From contig CAJOLV010000012.1 in NCBI GenBank assembly GCA_905235515.1, forward strand, positions 1 to 48,559: DNA of 48,559 nt, read 5' to 3'. The translations under genes and the position numbers were made by a program. Origin of the DNA: an uncultured Bacilli bacterium (GTDB lineage: Bacteria > Bacillota_I > Bacilli_A > RFN20 > CAG-826). The notes under the pieces are model-generated. The model was not told the DNA's origin and did not search any database. It was given only the letters and a program-made list of their open reading frames with translations. The first letter of the stretch is position 1; every line of letters begins with the position of its first letter. Below, one piece after another: positions 1 through 8,569 of the stretch.

Positions 1-154
1 TTCAAATTAAAATCCGGAATCACCATAGAAACCGGACTTTATTCTAAGAATTTTGGCTTTTTGATATAAAACGGAATTTACTTTAAGAATTTACGAATTT
101 TTTTAATATTTTCACCGATATTTTATTAACTTGTTAATAGATAGTTATTTGCTA

Positions 155-186
155 TAAAAAAATAATCCAGAATTTGAGTTTCTGGA
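155..186 (-). terminator. Intrinsic terminator after thiI
   Basis: A 7-bp perfect stem (166-172 with 180-186) encloses a 7-base loop. On the minus strand it is followed by a run rich in T. It lies 17 bases past the thiI stop and probably ends the ezrA-iscS-thiI transcript. Confidence 0.75.
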
Positions 187-202
187 CTATTTAATGATTA
201 TT

Positions 203-1387
203 TTAGAGAATTTCTTCATCATCTTCTGAGATGAATTTTACTTCAACATTATTTAACGCTTCTTGAATTAATGATTCGTAATCGAATTTCTTTTCAAATT
301 CAATAACCTCATCTAGGTGTGGCATTGTCTTAGGGGCGAGAGGTGTAAAGATTGTACAACAATCTTCATATGGTCTAATTGATATTTCATATGTGTCAAT
401 CTTTTCACTGATTTTAATAATGTCGAGTTTATCCATTGTTGCGCACGGACGAATAACAGGCATATTTGTGACAGCATTAATGACGTTCATACTGGCGAGA
501 GTTTGAGACGCAACTTGCCCCACTGATTCTCCGGTTGAAATAACTGGGCATTTTCTTCGATGAGCAAGGCGATCCGCTAAACGGAACATCATTCTTCTCA
601 TTAATGTGATGCAATAACTTTCATCAACATTATCATAGATTGCTTCTTGAATCTTGGTGAATGGAATAATATGCAATCTAATTCTAGGCTGATAGCGATT
701 CAATTTGTGTAATAAGTCTTCTAATTTATAGATAACGCCTTGTTGAGTGTATGGAGGGGAGGCAAAGTGGATACATTCCACCATGACGCCTCTTTTCATT
801 AATAGATACGCTGCAACAGGAGAATCAATACCACCTGATAACATATGCATAGATTTACCACCTACACCCAATGGATATCCTCCTGCGCCTTCATATGTAC
901 TAGAGAAGATATAACAGGCTTCTTGTCTCATATCTACTGAAAGTAGAATGTCGGGATTATGGACATCCACTGTTAAATTATCTGTATTTCTTAAGATGTG
1001 GCCAGCGATAATTCTTGTCATTTCCTCAGAATGGATTGAATATTGCTTATCACTTCTTTTCACTTTGACTTTAAAAGTCTTACCTTTTTCTTGTTTAATG
1101 AGTTCTAATGCAGATGCTTTAACATCATCTATTTCTTTTGAACATTTATAAACAAGAGATAAGGCATGAATACCACTGACATCTTGTAGTCTAGTTAAAA
1201 TAGGTAAATAATCTTCACCATTTAATTGAACATAAATATGGTCTCTTCGAATATCAATACCAACATTGTTAAAATCTTTTAAGGCGTTTTTAATATTGTT
1301 TCCGAGAGTTTTAATAAAATCTATTTTGTTTTTCCCTTTAGTGGATAGCTCACCAAAGCGAACCATAATGTAATCATAATTAATCAT
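203..1387 (-). CDS. thiI: ThiI, tRNA 4-thiouridine synthase / sulfur carrier enzyme
   Basis: ThiI adenylates uridine 8 of tRNA and inserts sulfur passed on from a cysteine desulfurase; it can also feed thiamine synthesis. The 394-residue protein has the N-terminal ferredoxin-like and THUMP region (roughly residues 1-165) followed by the PP-loop pyrophosphatase domain with the signature SGGIDSPVAAYL near residue 185. It ends without a rhodanese domain, which is the Bacillus-type architecture. A Cys-Cys pair sits in YEDCCTIF near the C terminus. The start overlaps the stop of the upstream cysteine desulfurase by 4 bases, so the two are translationally coupled. This ezrA-iscS-thiI order is the one found in Bacillus, where the dedicated desulfurase is the sulfur donor. 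Confidence 0.95.
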   Translation of the reverse strand: MINYDYIMVRFGELSTKGKNKIDFIKTLGNNIKNALKDFNNVGIDIRRDHIYVQLNGEDYLPILTRLQDVSGIHALSLVYKCSKEIDDVKASALELIKQEKGKTFKVKVKRSDKQYSIHSEEMTRIIAGHILRNTDNLTVDVHNPDILLSVDMRQEACYIFSSTYEGAGGYPLGVGGKSMHMLSGGIDSPVAAYLLMKRGVMVECIHFASPPYTQQGVIYKLEDLLHKLNRYQPRIRLHIIPFTKIQEAIYDNVDESYCITLMRRMMFRLADRLAHRRKCPVISTGESVGQVASQTLASMNVINAVTNMPVIRPCATMDKLDIIKISEKIDTYEISIRPYEDCCTIFTPLAPKTMPHLDEVIEFEKKFDYESLIQEALNNVEVKFISEDDEEIL

Positions 1388-2529
1388 TGTTTGATGCCTC
1401 TGATAAGTTTATCTAATTCATTGATAAAGATCTTTGCCTCTTCAATAGTGTTATTCTCATCAAGAGAAACTCGCACAGTATTGTGGGATAAATATTCACC
1501 TTTATTCATCGACTCTACAACATGACTATATGCTTCCTTACGGGAATGGCAAGCTGAGATAGATGAGACCATGATGTTTTTATTGGATAATCCCTCCACG
1601 ACCACACTAGCTTTTTTGGTCTTTAAAGAGAAGTTAATAATATATGGGTTATCCTTCGTAGAATTAATCTCGTATAGGTCAGGATTAGATTCCAAATAAT
1701 CGTAAATTTTAAAGGAAATCGCCGTAATTTTCGTTTTATTTTGTGAAATTTTACTATTTGCGATAGTTAACGCCTTAGCAAGAGATACCGCTCCGGCAAC
1801 ATCGTTAGTGCCACTTCTAATTCCATCTTCTTGGCCACCACCAGAATTAAGTGAAAGAACCTCTAATTTCTTTCTTTTAATTAGGGCTCCTGTACCCTTT
1901 AATCCATGGATTTTATGGCCAGAGAAACTGATGAAATCAACATCAGCGTAATTTAGGTTAAACTTGCCAATGGCTTGAGTGGCATCTACATGGAAGGCAA
2001 TCTTTGGATATGATTTTAAAAATTTAGCGATTTCTTCAATGTTATTGATGACGCCAATTTCATTATTGATTGCCATCACGCTGACTAATATTGTTTTGTC
2101 TGTGATTGCGTTTACCAAATCTTCAATTTGAATTTCACCATGTTGATCCACTGGTAAATAGGTAACTACAAAACCAAATTCTTTTTCTAATTGTCTAACT
2201 GTTTTTAAAACAGAGGCGTGTTCTATCGCGGTGGTAATAATGTGGTTACCTCTATTTTTATATTTCAAGGCATAGCCTTTAATAGCGATATTATTTGCTT
2301 CAGTTGCTCCACTAGTGAAAATGACTTGGTGTGTATTAGAAAGATTAAGAGTTGATAAAATCAATTCCCTACTTTTATTTAATAATCTATTGGCCTTTTG
2401 TCCCTCAAAATGAATACTGCTGGCATTAGCAAACGTTGTTTCACAAACTTTGGTGTATGCTAATAAAACTTCAGGATTAACTTTTGTGGTAGAGGCGTTG
2501 TCGAAATAGATAATATTATCTATCGGCAT
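1384..2529 (-). CDS. iscS: Cysteine desulfurase, NifS/IscS family (ThiI partner)
   Basis: PLP-dependent enzyme that removes sulfur from cysteine as an enzyme-bound persulfide. At 381 residues it has the usual family length. The PLP lysine lies in SFSGHKIHGLKGTG (about residue 200) and the catalytic cysteine in the loop SSISACHSRK (about residue 325). The N-terminal YFDNASTTKV is typical of the family. It overlaps ezrA upstream by 14 bases and thiI downstream by 4, so it very probably supplies sulfur to ThiI for s4U in tRNA. A GGAG motif lies just before the ATG, inside the end of ezrA. A role in Fe-S assembly cannot be excluded, but no isc or suf genes are adjacent. Confidence 0.93.
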   Translation of the reverse strand: MPIDNIIYFDNASTTKVNPEVLLAYTKVCETTFANASSIHFEGQKANRLLNKSRELILSTLNLSNTHQVIFTSGATEANNIAIKGYALKYKNRGNHIITTAIEHASVLKTVRQLEKEFGFVVTYLPVDQHGEIQIEDLVNAITDKTILVSVMAINNEIGVINNIEEIAKFLKSYPKIAFHVDATQAIGKFNLNYADVDFISFSGHKIHGLKGTGALIKRKKLEVLSLNSGGGQEDGIRSGTNDVAGAVSLAKALTIANSKISQNKTKITAISFKIYDYLESNPDLYEINSTKDNPYIINFSLKTKKASVVVEGLSNKNIMVSSISACHSRKEAYSHVVESMNKGEYLSHNTVRVSLDENNTIEEAKIFINELDKLIRGIKQ

Positions 2530-4246
2530 AGGAGTTCTCCTCTACATGGGTATGTTTAAATAACTCGCTTGCATCATGATAGACTTTGACAAAATCACCA
2601 TTATAGAATTGGCTTTCTAAAATATTTAAGCGTTTATGTAAGTCCATTTGATGTTCTCTGTCTCTATTAGCAAAAACAATTGCGCTTTCCGCTAATTGAG
2701 CTTCTCTTAAACCGTTTTCAACATCAGAGAAAAAGACATTTGCACCATTCTTAAGTTGTTCAACCATTTGATTAATGGCTTCAACATCGATTGGTTTAAC
2801 CTTTAAAGCACAATCGATATCGTTTAATAACGAATAACAGTTCTCAATTTCTTCAGTATATTTCTTAGCGTATTCTTCAATACCTAAGTTTCTTAAGCTG
2901 GCTTCAATTTGTTTGCAATGGTAATAATAGACAAACACCAAAGTGTAAGCTTCTTCACTAGATGTTTTTAATCCATCAATATAAGCCTTAAAATCATTCA
3001 TCGCAGCGTAAGCGGTATCATAATCTTGTTGCAATTCATCTAATTTAGCTTTCAAAACACTATAAGGTTGCGGTGTTCCTGAATTAACAAAACTATCTAA
3101 TGAGCGCTTACTTCCACCCATTTTATTAATGTATTCATTAAGTTTAACAATGTTATCTTCATGTTCTTCACTGACAACATAGATATTTCTGATTTCTGGT
3201 AAAATAGCGCATATCCTCACATATTGTTTTTCAAGAACAATAGCCTTGGAATATAAGTCATCGCTTCTATTAGAGAAATCGTTTTTATCTTCTAATTCGG
3301 TTTCTAAATTATGTCTGGTACTTTCAATTTCTTCTTGGATAATATCAACCTTTTCTTTAACGCCACCGATTTGTAAAGAAACAAGTTTCTTTTTAATGGA
3401 TTTCAAACTTGCATTCCACTTTTCAACTTTGGCGCGGAAATTCAAATTAAATAGAGGGATACCTCTTTTTTCCACTTCGTTAAATTCAGTAGAAAGTTGA
3501 TTAATCTTTTCTGGAACAATCTTAGTGACAAGAATACATAATGTGGGTAAAGTCGCAAGAGCGTCATCTAAAGCAGACACGACTTGATGTACGACAGGTA
3601 TAATCGCTTGCGCTTCTTCGTATTCGCCACCTTCAATATGAACTTCAAAATTTGAGAAGGATTCATCGAGTTTATCAAAAACACGAGTAAATGAAACAGA
3701 GACTAATTCAAGATCTGATGAGTTAGCATAAAATAATTGTTTTACGCGACGATAATTCTCTTTTAGTTGAAGAATTGTGTGTTTAGCCTCTTCTTCTGGT
3801 TTAATAATTTCAAATAATTCAGAATCTAATCGGTTAACATTTTCTTCAAAAGCCGCAATAGCTTTTTTGGTGTCTGCTAAAACGACTTTGATATTTTTAT
3901 ATTGGTTATTAGCAACAAGGGCTTTAAGTTGCTTAATCATAGATTCAGCAAATTTATCATCGCCATCAAACACTTCTTTAAATCTACGAGAATACAAATT
4001 ATATTTTTCGACAAATAAAAGGTTGGTACGTGAAATGATTTCTAAACGATGAATATATTGAGAGTCTTGGCCAATTAACAAAGCATCGAGATAAGAATAT
4101 TTTCTTTCTAAATCTCTAAGTTGCTTTTTATATGAGTTTCTAGAAAAAACAAAATGATATAGTAAGAAGCCTGCTAGGCCTAGTAACAATACCGCAAGAA
4201 CAGAAATTACTGTAATACCCGCAGCCTTTAACGCAATAACTTTCAT
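2516..4246 (-). CDS. ezrA: EzrA, septation ring formation regulator
   Basis: EzrA is a membrane-anchored modulator of FtsZ ring assembly in low-GC Firmicutes. The 576-residue product starts with one hydrophobic segment (about residues 9-31). The rest is long, charged and helical, fitting the curved spectrin-like repeats of the family, which lie in the cytoplasm. Length is close to the Bacillus protein. A clear AGAGGT ribosome site precedes the ATG. It is the first gene of the ezrA-iscS-thiI set, and rpsD lies close by as in Bacillus. Identification rests on topology, length and synteny because EzrA sequences diverge strongly. Confidence 0.85.
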   Translation of the reverse strand: MKVIALKAAGITVISVLAVLLLGLAGFLLYHFVFSRNSYKKQLRDLERKYSYLDALLIGQDSQYIHRLEIISRTNLLFVEKYNLYSRRFKEVFDGDDKFAESMIKQLKALVANNQYKNIKVVLADTKKAIAAFEENVNRLDSELFEIIKPEEEAKHTILQLKENYRRVKQLFYANSSDLELVSVSFTRVFDKLDESFSNFEVHIEGGEYEEAQAIIPVVHQVVSALDDALATLPTLCILVTKIVPEKINQLSTEFNEVEKRGIPLFNLNFRAKVEKWNASLKSIKKKLVSLQIGGVKEKVDIIQEEIESTRHNLETELEDKNDFSNRSDDLYSKAIVLEKQYVRICAILPEIRNIYVVSEEHEDNIVKLNEYINKMGGSKRSLDSFVNSGTPQPYSVLKAKLDELQQDYDTAYAAMNDFKAYIDGLKTSSEEAYTLVFVYYYHCKQIEASLRNLGIEEYAKKYTEEIENCYSLLNDIDCALKVKPIDVEAINQMVEQLKNGANVFFSDVENGLREAQLAESAIVFANRDREHQMDLHKRLNILESQFYNGDFVKVYHDASELFKHTHVEENSYADR

Positions 4247-4446
4247 ATTAATACCTCTATTCCACCGAATATAGAAAATTACATAAAATGTACTTCGTAA
4301 TATAGATTACCAATATTAAATTAGGAATTCTATTAATAATGACGAAAAAATTAATTTTTAATAAAATAATTTTCTCCCATTTATTTATATCAATGTTCAA
4401 AAATAAGAACAAAACTATTTGAATTATAGGTTATTTGGTATGGCTG

Positions 4447-4469
4447 AAAAAAGCAGATTTTTAATCTGC
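4447..4469 (-). terminator. Terminator nested over the stop codon of the DUF1295 gene
   Basis: A perfect 7-bp stem (4453-4459 with 4463-4469) has a 3-base loop and runs into TTTTTT on the minus strand. The TAA stop of the gene at 4461-4463 falls in the loop, so the last two codons form the 5' arm. The remaining 200 bases up to ezrA (4247-4446) are AT-rich and show no other feature apart from the ezrA ribosome site. Confidence 0.75.
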
Positions 4470-5348
4470 GTTTCCTTCAATATTTTTTAGTTTTCTTTTT
4501 GGTAAAATTAATAATTTCGATGTGGTTTTTTGATAGATTTTGTAATCTTCCCTGCGTTTTATCTGTCTTTTTTCCATCATTGGTATAGATATGAAATAGA
4601 ATAATAAGAGCATTAAAATACAACCTGGGTAGATATACCATATTGTAGGATATTGTATGATTGCTGGAATAGCTAAACCAAACCAGATAACAATCTCACC
4701 TAAATAATTTGGATGTCTAGAGTAGTTCCAAAGACCTTTTTGACAAGTTATTAACTCTTTTGTGTTTCTTCTAAATTCATGTAGTTGATGGTCAGAAATA
4801 ATCTCTAATAACGCTCCTAAGAACACCATTACTGCACCAATAATTGAGAAATAATTTGAGCCATTTTCAATTAATACTAAGAATGGTAATAATCCCACAA
4901 ATACAATTAATGTTGGCATCATTTGTAAACCAAAGAAATTAATTATTTCAAAAACAAAACGATTATTATCACGATATTTTGTATATCTCCAGTCTTCCCA
5001 ACCAAGATTATCAAACGTGGAAATCCAGTTAATAGTTAATCTCCATGACCACCAGGTGAACGCTACGGCTAATATGATGATTGGGACAGTGAATCTTTCA
5101 TACCACACCATTGCTATTATGATTAATACCCAGGGAACAAAAGACCAATACGGATCATACACACTCGTATTTTTAAATACTACAGACGCTAGGTACACGA
5201 TGAATGTAGCAAAGACATCCATGATAAGTAGTTTTAAAATTGGAGCTAAATCATTAAAAATAAAGTAAATAAAAAAATACCCGCCACCGAGAGCGACTAC
5301 ATATATAAACGCAACAACTAATAACGAGAGAAATTTTTGACCTTTCAT
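4461..5348 (-). CDS. DUF1295 / steroid 5-alpha-reductase-like membrane protein
   Basis: Polytopic inner-membrane protein of 295 residues with about seven hydrophobic segments. Near the C terminus the motif SRHPNYLGEIVIWFG (about residues 210-225) is the hallmark of the DUF1295 / isoprenylcysteine methyltransferase-like superfamily, whose members are NAD(P)H- or SAM-dependent enzymes acting on lipids. The substrate is unknown. Monocistronic, between ezrA and rpsD, with its own terminator overlapping its end. There is no ribosome binding site before the ATG; instead an extended -10 box lies 11 bases upstream, so the mRNA may have almost no leader. The family call is firm, the function is not. 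Confidence 0.8.
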   Translation of the reverse strand: MKGQKFLSLLVVAFIYVVALGGGYFFIYFIFNDLAPILKLLIMDVFATFIVYLASVVFKNTSVYDPYWSFVPWVLIIIAMVWYERFTVPIIILAVAFTWWSWRLTINWISTFDNLGWEDWRYTKYRDNNRFVFEIINFFGLQMMPTLIVFVGLLPFLVLIENGSNYFSIIGAVMVFLGALLEIISDHQLHEFRRNTKELITCQKGLWNYSRHPNYLGEIVIWFGLAIPAIIQYPTIWYIYPGCILMLLLFYFISIPMMEKRQIKRREDYKIYQKTTSKLLILPKRKLKNIEGNAD

Positions 5349-5359
5349 AAATTAGATAT

Positions 5360-5368
5360 ATTCTACCA
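5360..5368 (-). promoter_or_regulatory. Extended -10 promoter of the DUF1295 gene
   Basis: On the minus strand TGG-TAGAAT (TAGAAT at 5360-5365) ends 11 bases before the ATG at 5348. No good -35 or Shine-Dalgarno is seen. Predicted transcript start is about 5 bases before the start codon. Confidence 0.45.
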
Positions 5369-5413
5369 TTTTTTGATAACAGTTAAATGCTTAAATATTT
5401 ATTTAAAAAAGTG

Positions 5414-5443
5414 TTGACTCGTAATAGTGATTTCCTGTAAGAT
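5414..5443 (+). promoter_or_regulatory. Sigma-A-type promoter of rpsD
   Basis: TTGACT (5414-5419), an 18-base spacer and TAAGAT (5438-5443). It sits immediately upstream of the structured leader of rpsD. Confidence 0.7.
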
Positions 5444-5448
5444 ACTTA

Positions 5449-5552
5449 CTGCATGTAATGCAGCATGTGAATACGTCTTGTCAGATGTCCCGAAATACAA
5501 AGTAGCCTAAGCTCAATGGTGAAACGGGCACACCCGAAGGCAGGGATTCACA
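5449..5552 (+). promoter_or_regulatory. Structured 5' leader of rpsD, candidate S4 autoregulatory RNA
   Basis: About 150 bases lie between promoter and rpsD. They contain a small hairpin (5449-5454 with 5458-5463), then a 7-bp closing helix TGTGAAT/ATTCACA (5466-5472 with 5546-5552). Inside are GCCT/AGGC (5505-5508 with 5538-5541) and CGGG/CCCG (5525-5528 with 5533-5536). CCCG at 5489-5492 can also pair with 5525-5528, which would form a pseudoknot or switch. In Firmicutes S4 represses its own gene by binding a pseudoknotted leader, so this is the likely role. The match to that class is inferred from position and fold, not from an alignment. Confidence 0.6.
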
Positions 5553-5599
5553 CCTATTCATTATTTTGCGAAAAATAAAGAAAAGGAGGAGTTATATCA

Positions 5600-6205
5600 A
5601 TGAGATATACTGGATCAAGTTGGAAACAAAGCCGTCGTCTTGGTTTTTCCACTCTCGAAACTGGTAAGGAACTTTCAAAACGTCCTTATGGCCCAGGTCA
5701 ACATGGTAACACCCGTAGAAAGAAATTATCTGAATACGGCAAACAATTGACAGAGAAACAAAAATTAAGACAAATGTATGGTGTCAATGAAAGACAATTC
5801 CGTAGATTATTTATGCTTGCTCTCAAGAGCAACGAAGTCACAGGTGTTGCCTTTATGAAATTACTCGAAAGCCGTCTTGATAACTTAGTGTTCCGTATGG
5901 GCTTCGCTCGCACTCGTAGAGGTGCAAGACAATTAGTCTGCCACGGCCACATTGAAGTTAACGGTAAGAAAGTTGACGTCGCATCATACCTCTGTAAAGT
6001 CGGTGATGTTATCGCGGTTAGAGAAAACAGCAAAGATTTGAAAGTCATCAAAGAATCTCTTGAAAGCGTCGCTACCAAATATGCTTGGGTTGAAGTTGAT
6101 GCCGAAAAGAAATGCGGTAAATACATTCGCGAAGTCGAACGTAAAGAATTACCACAAGATATCACTGAGTCTCAAATCGTTGAATTCTACAACAGAAAGC
6201 TCTAA
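5600..6205 (+). CDS. rpsD: 30S ribosomal protein S4
   Basis: S4 nucleates 30S assembly by binding the 5' domain of 16S rRNA. The 201 residues match the family length. The N-terminal part has [11 protein letters not shown] and the C-terminal part carries the S4 RNA-binding fold ([29 protein letters not shown]). The four zinc-binding cysteines of the C+ form are absent, so it is the zinc-free paralogue type. A strong AAGGAGGAG ribosome site lies 8 bases before the ATG. Monocistronic, with its own promoter, structured leader and terminator, which fits autoregulation by S4. Confidence 0.98.
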   Translation: MRYTGSSWKQSRRLGFSTLETGKELSKRPYGPGQHGNTRRKKLSEYGKQLTEKQKLRQMYGVNERQFRRLFMLALKSNEVTGVAFMKLLESRLDNLVFRMGFARTRRGARQLVCHGHIEVNGKKVDVASYLCKVGDVIAVRENSKDLKVIKESLESVATKYAWVEVDAEKKCGKYIREVERKELPQDITESQIVEFYNRKL

Positions 6206-6213
6206 TCATTGCA

Positions 6214-6246
6214 TACAAAAACCAGGATTTGATTCCTGGTTTTTTG
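6214..6246. terminator. Bidirectional terminator between rpsD and pncB
   Basis: An 8-bp stem AACCAGGA/TCCTGGTT (6220-6227 with 6234-6241) has a 6-base loop. A run precedes it and a T run follows it, so it can stop rpsD from the left and the pncB operon from the right. Confidence 0.8.
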
Positions 6247-6255
6247 TTACCTTTT

Positions 6256-7362
6256 TTATTGATAAATAGGATATGGAACTTTTTGTAATCTATCACTTGG
6301 ATAGTTTGCTCTACCCTCTTTTGCCTCTGGCTTATCATCTAACATGACGAGGTCGCCGGTGAAGCCACAGGTCATGTTATTAACAAAATAGGTACCAACG
6401 CCATACATATCCACTGGAACATTTAATTTTTTCCATTCCATAATCTTTTCAGCGCTAAAGGAAGATGAGACAGTGATTTTAACATAGTTAAATCCTTCTT
6501 TATCTAATGCTTCTCTAAGGGCAAAGATCAATTCTTTGCAAACACCATGAGGATCAAATCCACTAGTGTCCTTATCATCAAAATAATGATCGATTAATAC
6601 TTTAGATGTATCAACACGAACACCATTGAGTCTAGTTCCCAAATGTCTTGCTAATTTCAAACTATCTTCCACGACATTATTATGGTAGTCAATTAAGGCT
6701 GTGACTTTTTCATCTGGGAATGTCGCAACATATAAATCGGCGGCTTTTAAGACGTCACCACCACAGACTTGGATTAAAGCGTGAGGCATTGTTCCCATGC
6801 CTTTACCACCATACCAATATCCTTGGGCATCGGTGCTAACCTTTTTAATTCCACCGACATATGTGGCGTAACCATCACCAATTTGAGTGTGATAGTCATC
6901 TTGACGATCCGCCATGGAGAAGATTGGAGTATCACCAATCACTTTCATAACGCAATACACATTAGTGCAAACACTAGTTCTTCTAGTTAAGATTCCATCA
7001 ATAACGGATTCTAAGAATCCGAAGTTTTCATATTTTCCTGTTACTTTTAATACTGGTTCATTGGCTTGAATGATATCACCATCATTTAAAGCTTCGATTT
7101 CTAATTCTTCTGGATGAATGGCGAAAGTGTGAATTAAAGCGATTGCTTCATCAATACCGCATAATTTAGAATCATCTCTTCTTTGGAACCATTGCATTGT
7201 GACAATGTGGTTTGGAACATGTTCTCTTACAATCTTATTTGATTTTAAGAAATAGTTAGCGGAATAAAACCCTTCTCCTAATTCCTTTTCAAATTTAAAT
7301 GTTTTGTTGGTAAGACGAGATATCTTTCCTGCTTCTTTTAATTTAATTTCTAATTCTTCCAT
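6256..7362 (-). CDS. pncB: Nicotinate phosphoribosyltransferase
   Basis: Converts nicotinate and PRPP to nicotinate mononucleotide, the entry step of NAD salvage. The 368-residue protein shows the family pattern: an N-terminal QWFQRRDDS-like segment, then the barrel with GVRVDTSK (PRPP/product site, about residue 245) and VDMYGVGTYF near the C terminus. It is the last gene of a tight run and its ATG overlaps the stop of the YtpR-like gene. A nicotinamidase-type gene in the same window (38755-39282) could supply its substrate, giving a two-step nicotinamide salvage path. It is on the short side but has no obvious gaps. Confidence 0.9.
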   Translation of the reverse strand: MEELEIKLKEAGKISRLTNKTFKFEKELGEGFYSANYFLKSNKIVREHVPNHIVTMQWFQRRDDSKLCGIDEAIALIHTFAIHPEELEIEALNDGDIIQANEPVLKVTGKYENFGFLESVIDGILTRRTSVCTNVYCVMKVIGDTPIFSMADRQDDYHTQIGDGYATYVGGIKKVSTDAQGYWYGGKGMGTMPHALIQVCGGDVLKAADLYVATFPDEKVTALIDYHNNVVEDSLKLARHLGTRLNGVRVDTSKVLIDHYFDDKDTSGFDPHGVCKELIFALREALDKEGFNYVKITVSSSFSAEKIMEWKKLNVPVDMYGVGTYFVNNMTCGFTGDLVMLDDKPEAKEGRANYPSDRLQKVPYPIYQ

Positions 7363-7967
7363 TATCTTTTTTCCTCCAAATAAAAGAAATCACTACCAAC
7401 ATCGGCTTGTTGCTCTATGATAATTGCTTTATTTAAATCACTGATTGATAAATCTTTTTCACTAATGAAATAAGCATCTATTTTTTGTCCTTCTAAGTCG
7501 TAATTTAAGAAATAACGCTTTTCATCTAAGCTAGTTCCTTCTTCTATCACCACTACTTTTTTATTAACGCTTATTTCTTCGTCAGTGTAGGCGTGGACAA
7601 TTCGGTCTTTTAAATCAATTTCATATAAAAAACCTGTTAAATATGGGGTTTTTGCAATGATTTTGCCAATTACAAAGCCACTATTCTTTTTATACGCCAA
7701 TGTCTCTAAACCAGCATTTATTAATATGGAATTAATCACATCGATAAGGATTTTACTCGGTAAATAAATATATCCATCCATCCAAATCTTTGTGTATCTT
7801 GAGATATTATGAATCATATAGACAATGGCTTTACCATCGCGATATAAGACTTCGACATCATTAAAAAATCTAGTCTCATCTTTAATCTTATAGTCACGTC
7901 TAAGATGGATATAGAGACTATCCTTATAAACATTATTAGAAAAATATAGTAAGTAATCTTGAATCAT
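7362..7967 (-). CDS. YtpR-like protein (degenerate DUF4479 plus tRNA-binding fold)
   Basis: Not recognised with certainty. The 201 residues look like two parts. An N-terminal half contains VYMIHNISRYTKI and an Ile/Leu-rich helix, like DUF4479. A C-terminal half begins GFVIGKIIAKTPY and continues to VNKKVVVIEEGTSL, which has the spacing of the EMAP/tRNA-bind OB fold of YtpR (V-G-K-V … G-x-K-V-V-V). The signature residues of active tRNA-binding domains are poorly kept. Support comes from context: in Bacillus ytpR lies in the same neighbourhood as trmB and pepV, as here. It overlaps trmB upstream by ATGA and pncB downstream. Function is unknown in Bacillus as well. Confidence 0.55.
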   Translation of the reverse strand: MIQDYLLYFSNNVYKDSLYIHLRRDYKIKDETRFFNDVEVLYRDGKAIVYMIHNISRYTKIWMDGYIYLPSKILIDVINSILINAGLETLAYKKNSGFVIGKIIAKTPYLTGFLYEIDLKDRIVHAYTDEEISVNKKVVVIEEGTSLDEKRYFLNYDLEGQKIDAYFISEKDLSISDLNKAIIIEQQADVGSDFFYLEEKR

Positions 7968-8569
7968 TTTCTCACTACTACACGATGAATCGCGATTCCT
8001 TGTTCTCTAAATGATTTTTCATATTCTGTTTCAGCGTCAAAATTATCTCTTTCAGTATAATCATCTGTAATAGATTCTAAAATAAATTTTGATCCTTCCA
8101 AAGTTTCTTTGGTGAACATAAATAAATCAACGTTATCGGTTTTAATAATTAATTTGCCACCTTTTTTCAATATACGATAATAATTTTCTAAATATGATGG
8201 GGCAGATAGTCTTCTTTTAGCGTGCCTTTTCTTCGGCCATGGGTCAGAGAAATTTAAAAAGATATTATCGACTGTTTCATCTTTTAACTTTAATAAGACA
8301 ATATCGGCGTTATCGTAAACCAATTTAGCGTTTTTGATATCTTCTGCTTCCACTAATTTTTTCGCGGTAATTCCAGCGCAAGTGGTATTTCTTTCAACAC
8401 CAATAAAGTATTGTTTTGGAAATTTTCTTGCCATATCAATAAGAAATTGACCTTTACCAGAACCAATTTCTAAATTAAAGCTTAAAGAATCGAGATTGTC
8501 TGGTTTTAATAAGACTTCTTGATGTTCTTGTAAATATGGAACTGTCCAAGCTTTAAATTTAGTTCTCAT
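7964..8569 (-). CDS. trmB: tRNA (guanine-N7-)-methyltransferase TrmB
   Basis: SAM-dependent enzyme making m7G46 in the variable loop of tRNA. The 201 residues are slightly short but complete. The SAM motif EIGSGKGQFLIDMA lies near residue 35 and the family signature NFSDPWPKKRHAKRRL near residue 105. The C-terminal TDDYTERDNF-like segment is present. It overlaps pepV by 4 bases and the YtpR-like gene by 4 bases, so the three are coupled. Its stop is TGA, part of an ATGA overlap, which shows that TGA terminates in this genome. Confidence 0.95.
   Translation of the reverse strand: MRTKFKAWTVPYLQEHQEVLLKPDNLDSLSFNLEIGSGKGQFLIDMARKFPKQYFIGVERNTTCAGITAKKLVEAEDIKNAKLVYDNADIVLLKLKDETVDNIFLNFSDPWPKKRHAKRRLSAPSYLENYYRILKKGGKLIIKTDNVDLFMFTKETLEGSKFILESITDDYTERDNFDAETEYEKSFREQGIAIHRVVVRK

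Noticed and set aside
1-154. Inverted repeat TCCGG/CCGGA at 13-17 and 32-36 and possible small genes at the left edge
   Set aside because: The stem is only 5 bp with a 14-base loop and no T run, and no open frame of useful length enters from the edge. Probably plain AT-rich spacer.
5698-6165. 155-codon open frame antisense to rpsD
   Set aside because: It lies wholly within the strongly conserved S4 gene, has no ribosome site and its residues look like a frame shadow.
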